DNA of 64,000 nucleotides, taken from contig JAJDAL010000014.1 in the NCBI GenBank assembly GCA_029261875.1, positions 62,001 through 126,000 of the forward strand, given 5' to 3'. The DNA is from Deltaproteobacteria bacterium (GTDB lineage Bacteria; Myxococcota_A; UBA9160; JAJDAL01). The notes under the pieces are model-generated. The model had not been told where the DNA came from. It saw nothing but the letters and a program-made list of their open reading frames with translations, and did not search any database. Position numbers and translations under genes: made by a program. Below are positions 61,542 to 64,000 of the stretch, piece by piece; within the stretch, counting starts at the first letter, position 1; every line of letters starts with the position of its first letter.

Positions 61542-62282
61542 ATGCTGATCTACCTAAACATCGCCATCGCGCTTTCCATCCTGGCACTTGGGACGCACTT
61601 CGCGTCCGAGCGGCGGCGAATCCGGCGCCATGCTGCGGACGTCGCCGCCGGCAGCGACCAATGCGTGGCGCTCGCCCGAACGCTCGCGGGTTCTGTCTAC
61701 GCACGCACCCGCCAACTTCCCGACGACCCTGCGTTCATCGACGTTCCCCTCCTCGCATCCCTTGGCGCCACCCCGGTTTCCGTTTTGCGAACCGGCGGAT
61801 GCTGTTCGGGCTCCGCACGCCTATTGATCTGCATGTTGAAGAGCGTCGGAATTCGAGCGACGCAAATTACGCTCTATCACACGTCCGGAGATGCGGTCCA
61901 CGCGCTCGTGGAGGCGACCTGCCAGGATGGAACCATCGTATTGGACCCAACCTACGGCTTTTCCTTCCACGACGAACAGGGCCAACCGATCGGACTCGAA
62001 CGTCTCCGCGGCGGCGCACGTCCTCATTTCCAATCCTTTTCCGACAGCAACCGGCCCGCCTACCCCGACGACCCCTATTACGATTTCGACTACGCCTCCA
62101 GTCGAACCGCCAACTGGACGAAATCCCGCAGCCGGCAATCGATCTATCGCTTGGCGAATACGTTTTGGCACGGTGGAATCGACACGCTGCGACAGCCCGC
62201 GTGGTCCGAGTGGCCCCAGCTGGTTCTGATGGGTTCCCTCGCCGTGGTCGTTGGCGCCCTGAACTTGGTCCTCGCTCTGTAA
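61542..62282 (+). CDS. Transglutaminase-like cysteine protease-fold protein
   Basis: The 246-residue protein begins with a membrane helix (MLIYLNIAIALSILALGTHF). The catalytic triad of the transglutaminase-like fold is visible: Cys in TGGCCSGSARLLICMLKSVG, His in GDAVHALVEATCQDG and Asp in IVLDPTYGFSF. It ends in a second hydrophobic helix (QLVLMGSLAVVVGALNLVLAL). It may cross-link or cleave proteins at the membrane. ATG has AGGGA. The neighbouring genes offer no partner. Confidence 0.8.
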   Translation: MLIYLNIAIALSILALGTHFASERRRIRRHAADVAAGSDQCVALARTLAGSVYARTRQLPDDPAFIDVPLLASLGATPVSVLRTGGCCSGSARLLICMLKSVGIRATQITLYHTSGDAVHALVEATCQDGTIVLDPTYGFSFHDEQGQPIGLERLRGGARPHFQSFSDSNRPAYPDDPYYDFDYASSRTANWTKSRSRQSIYRLANTFWHGGIDTLRQPAWSEWPQLVLMGSLAVVVGALNLVLAL

Positions 62283-62427
62283 GCAGGGCCGCAGCCCCGC
62301 GATCGACGCGCGGAACAAGATCCACTGCGACTTTTTCGACCCACGCGGCGTTTCTCGCACCGGTAGCGCTTCGCACGGCCGTTGATACAGCTCGCGCGGC
62401 CGCGCGGCACCTCCTACCCTGCCCTGC

Positions 62428-64000
62428 ATGTCGAAAAAGCGCGCGTGGGAGCGACGGGATTCAGAGGCCAAGGCGGAGGCCCGCAAGTATGCGCACCCGG
62501 TGCCGAGCCGGACGTACATCCGCCAGCACCTGGAAGACCTTGGCGCTCCGGTTCCGTTCGACGGCCTGGTCGACGCCTTCGATCTCGATTCTCAGGAGCG
62601 GCGCGGGCTCGGCATCCGGCTGAAGGCCATGGTGCGCGATGGGCAGATCCTTCGGAACCGTCGAGAGGGCTATTGCCTGGTCGACCGGATTGCGCTCGTC
62701 ACGGGCGCGGTGAGCGCCCACCGCGACGGCTTCGGCTTCGTGATTCCGGACCAAGACGACGTCGAGGACGTGTACCTCGCGTCCAGTACCATGCGCGAGC
62801 TCATGCACGGGGACCGGGTTGCGGTTCGAATCCGGGGCCACGATCGCCGCGGGCGACCGGAAGGGTCCCTCGTCGAAGTACTGGAGCGGAACACCCGCTC
62901 GATCGTCGGCAAATACCTCCAGGAGCGCGGCGTCGGCTTCGTCGTGCCGGAGAATCCGCGCATCATCCACCGGATCGTCGTGCCCAGCGACGCGGCTGGG
63001 CGCGCGAGGCCCGGTCAGGTGGTGCTCGCCGAAATTGAAACCCAGCCGACCCAGCAGACTCAACCGATCGGCCGAATCGTCAAGGTGCTCGGCAAGCCCA
63101 CTTCACCCGGCATCGAGATCGAAATTGCGATCCACGCCCACGGCCTGCCGACGGAGTGGCCTCCGGCGGTCGAGAAGCAGGTCCAACGCTTCGGTAAAGA
63201 AGTGCCCGCCAAGGCGACGCGCGGGCGCGAGGACCTGCGGGATCTGCCGCTGCTGACGATCGACGGCGCGGACGCGCGCGACTTCGACGACGCGGTCTTC
63301 TGCGAGCCCACCCCTTCGGGTTGGCGCTTGTACGTCGCCATCGCGGATGTCGCGCACTATGTCGAGCGCGCCTCGGCGCTCGACGCCGAAGCCCGGAACC
63401 GTGGGACGTCGGTCTACTTCACACGACGGGTCCTTCCCATGCTGCCGGAGCTGCTCTCGAACGGGCTCTGCTCCCTCAACCCGAAAGTCGATCGCCTCTG
63501 CATGGTCTGCGAGATGCGAGTGGGGCGTGACGGGAAGGTCTCCCGGGCGCGCTTCTTCGAAGGGGTCATGCGCTCCCAGGCCCGGCTCACCTACGACGAG
63601 GTCGCGGCCCTGCTCTTCGACGGTGACGCGAAGCTGCGCCGGAAGCACGCCCGGCTGCTGCCGCACCTCGAGAACCTGAACGACGTGTTTCGGGCGCTGC
63701 TCGCCCAGCGCCGAAAACGCGGCGCCATCGACTTCGACATCCCGGAGGCCTACGTCGAGCTGGGGGAGGACCGCCGGATCGAATCGATCAGCAGCTACGA
63801 ACGAAACGACGCCCACCGGATGATCGAGGAGTGCATGATTGCGGCCAACGTGTCCGCCGCTCGCTTCCTGGGGCGCCAGAAGATCCCGACCTTGTACCGC
63901 GTGCACGACAAACCGACGCAGGAGCGCCTCCGGGAACTGAAGGCCTTCCTCGCCACTTTTGGAGTCCCGTTTCCCAAGGTCAAGGACCTCCAGCCCCGGC
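62428..64000 (+). CDS. rnr: Ribonuclease R, N-terminal part cut by window end
   Basis: The frame from ATG 62428 stays open to the end of the window (524 codons). It has a basic N-terminus (MSKKRAWERRDSEAKAE), then a winged helix (LVDAFDLDSQERRGLGIRLK), two cold-shock domains (GAVSAHRDGFGFVIPDQDDV, VGKYLQERGVGFVVPENP), and the RNB nuclease domain with TIDGADARDFDDAVF (residues ~277-290; the aspartate cluster binding magnesium), SVYFTRRVLPMLPELLSNGL and MIEECMIAANVSAARFLG. It is a 3'-5' exoribonuclease that degrades structured RNA. The C-terminal part lies outside the window. Confidence 0.96.
   Translation, partial: MSKKRAWERRDSEAKAEARKYAHPVPSRTYIRQHLEDLGAPVPFDGLVDAFDLDSQERRGLGIRLKAMVRDGQILRNRREGYCLVDRIALVTGAVSAHRDGFGFVIPDQDDVEDVYLASSTMRELMHGDRVAVRIRGHDRRGRPEGSLVEVLERNTRSIVGKYLQERGVGFVVPENPRIIHRIVVPSDAAGRARPGQVVLAEIETQPTQQTQPIGRIVKVLGKPTSPGIEIEIAIHAHGLPTEWPPAVEKQVQRFGKEVPAKATRGREDLRDLPLLTIDGADARDFDDAVFCEPTPSGWRLYVAIADVAHYVERASALDAEARNRGTSVYFTRRVLPMLPELLSNGLCSLNPKVDRLCMVCEMRVGRDGKVSRARFFEGVMRSQARLTYDEVAALLFDGDAKLRRKHARLLPHLENLNDVFRALLAQRRKRGAIDFDIPEAYVELGEDRRIESISSYERNDAHRMIEECMIAANVSAARFLGRQKIPTLYRVHDKPTQERLRELKAFLATFGVPFPKVKDLQPR

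Noticed and set aside
1-64000. CRISPR arrays, insertion sequences, prophage, rRNA
   Set aside because: No regularly spaced repeats, transposase, integrase or rRNA sequence was seen; the only tRNA is Met.

Overview
The window is G+C-rich DNA, densely coded on both strands. It reads as chromosome of a free-living Gram-negative bacterium of the broad deltaproteobacterial type (Myxococcota, Desulfobacterota or Binatota-like). The grounds are a TonB-dependent receptor, lipoproteins, several exosortase-like C-terminal sorting signals including two PEP-CTERM tails, cysteine-rich secreted proteins with calcium-binding linkers, scattered fatty-acid and CoA genes, and a likely selenoprotein. This placement is an inference. 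I see no insertion sequence, prophage, CRISPR array or rRNA.

Layout. 1-5300: end of a class III aminotransferase, a ParB-fold protein, a MaoC-like hydratase, an acyl-CoA ligase and an uncharacterised membrane-anchored protein. 5301-5453: a scar-like gap with a 27-bp copy of a downstream gene end and a piece resembling the upstream ligase. 5454-8676: an acyl-CoA dehydrogenase/flavin-oxidoreductase pair divergent from a MocR regulator. 8673-10593: phosphate transporter and its DUF47 partner. 10758-16714: housekeeping genes (tRNA-Met, a P-loop/dCMP deaminase fusion, Rmd-like reductase, PrmA, aminopeptidase, GmhB). 16786-23188: a tightly coupled minus-strand operon, small membrane protein - dGTPase-like HD enzyme - CutA - unknown - RG-rich DHH-motif protein - QueE. 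23291-24777: class V aminotransferase and a TonB-C protein.

24774-31640 is the most coherent system. A cobalamin riboswitch lies upstream of a BtuB-like receptor, followed by four exported proteins joined by start/stop overlaps: a propeller-like lipoprotein, an unknown, a PEP-CTERM propeller protein and a lipoprotein. It looks like a B12-controlled surface capture and uptake apparatus, comparable in logic to the BtuB/BtuG pairing of Bacteroides but with different parts. The TonB-C gene converges on its end.

31680-41439 holds catabolic and detoxification genes (dienelactone hydrolase, MiaE, a GrdB-family gene with an in-frame TGA read here as selenocysteine, aldo/keto reductase, acyl-CoA ligase, EthD, SDR, a sigma-54 activator, a CBS protein, TauD/TfdA dioxygenase). 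41460-61248 is dominated by exported proteins: a haem lipoprotein, PEP-CTERM protein, Tat-exported intradiol dioxygenase, cysteine-rich hydrolase, a giant YVTN/dihaem protein, and two neighbouring proteins sharing a near-identical C-terminal dockerin-like module. The window closes with a transglutaminase-like protein and the start of RNase R. Start codons were chosen by ribosome binding sites, coupling overlaps and N-terminal signals. Many are GTG or TTG.
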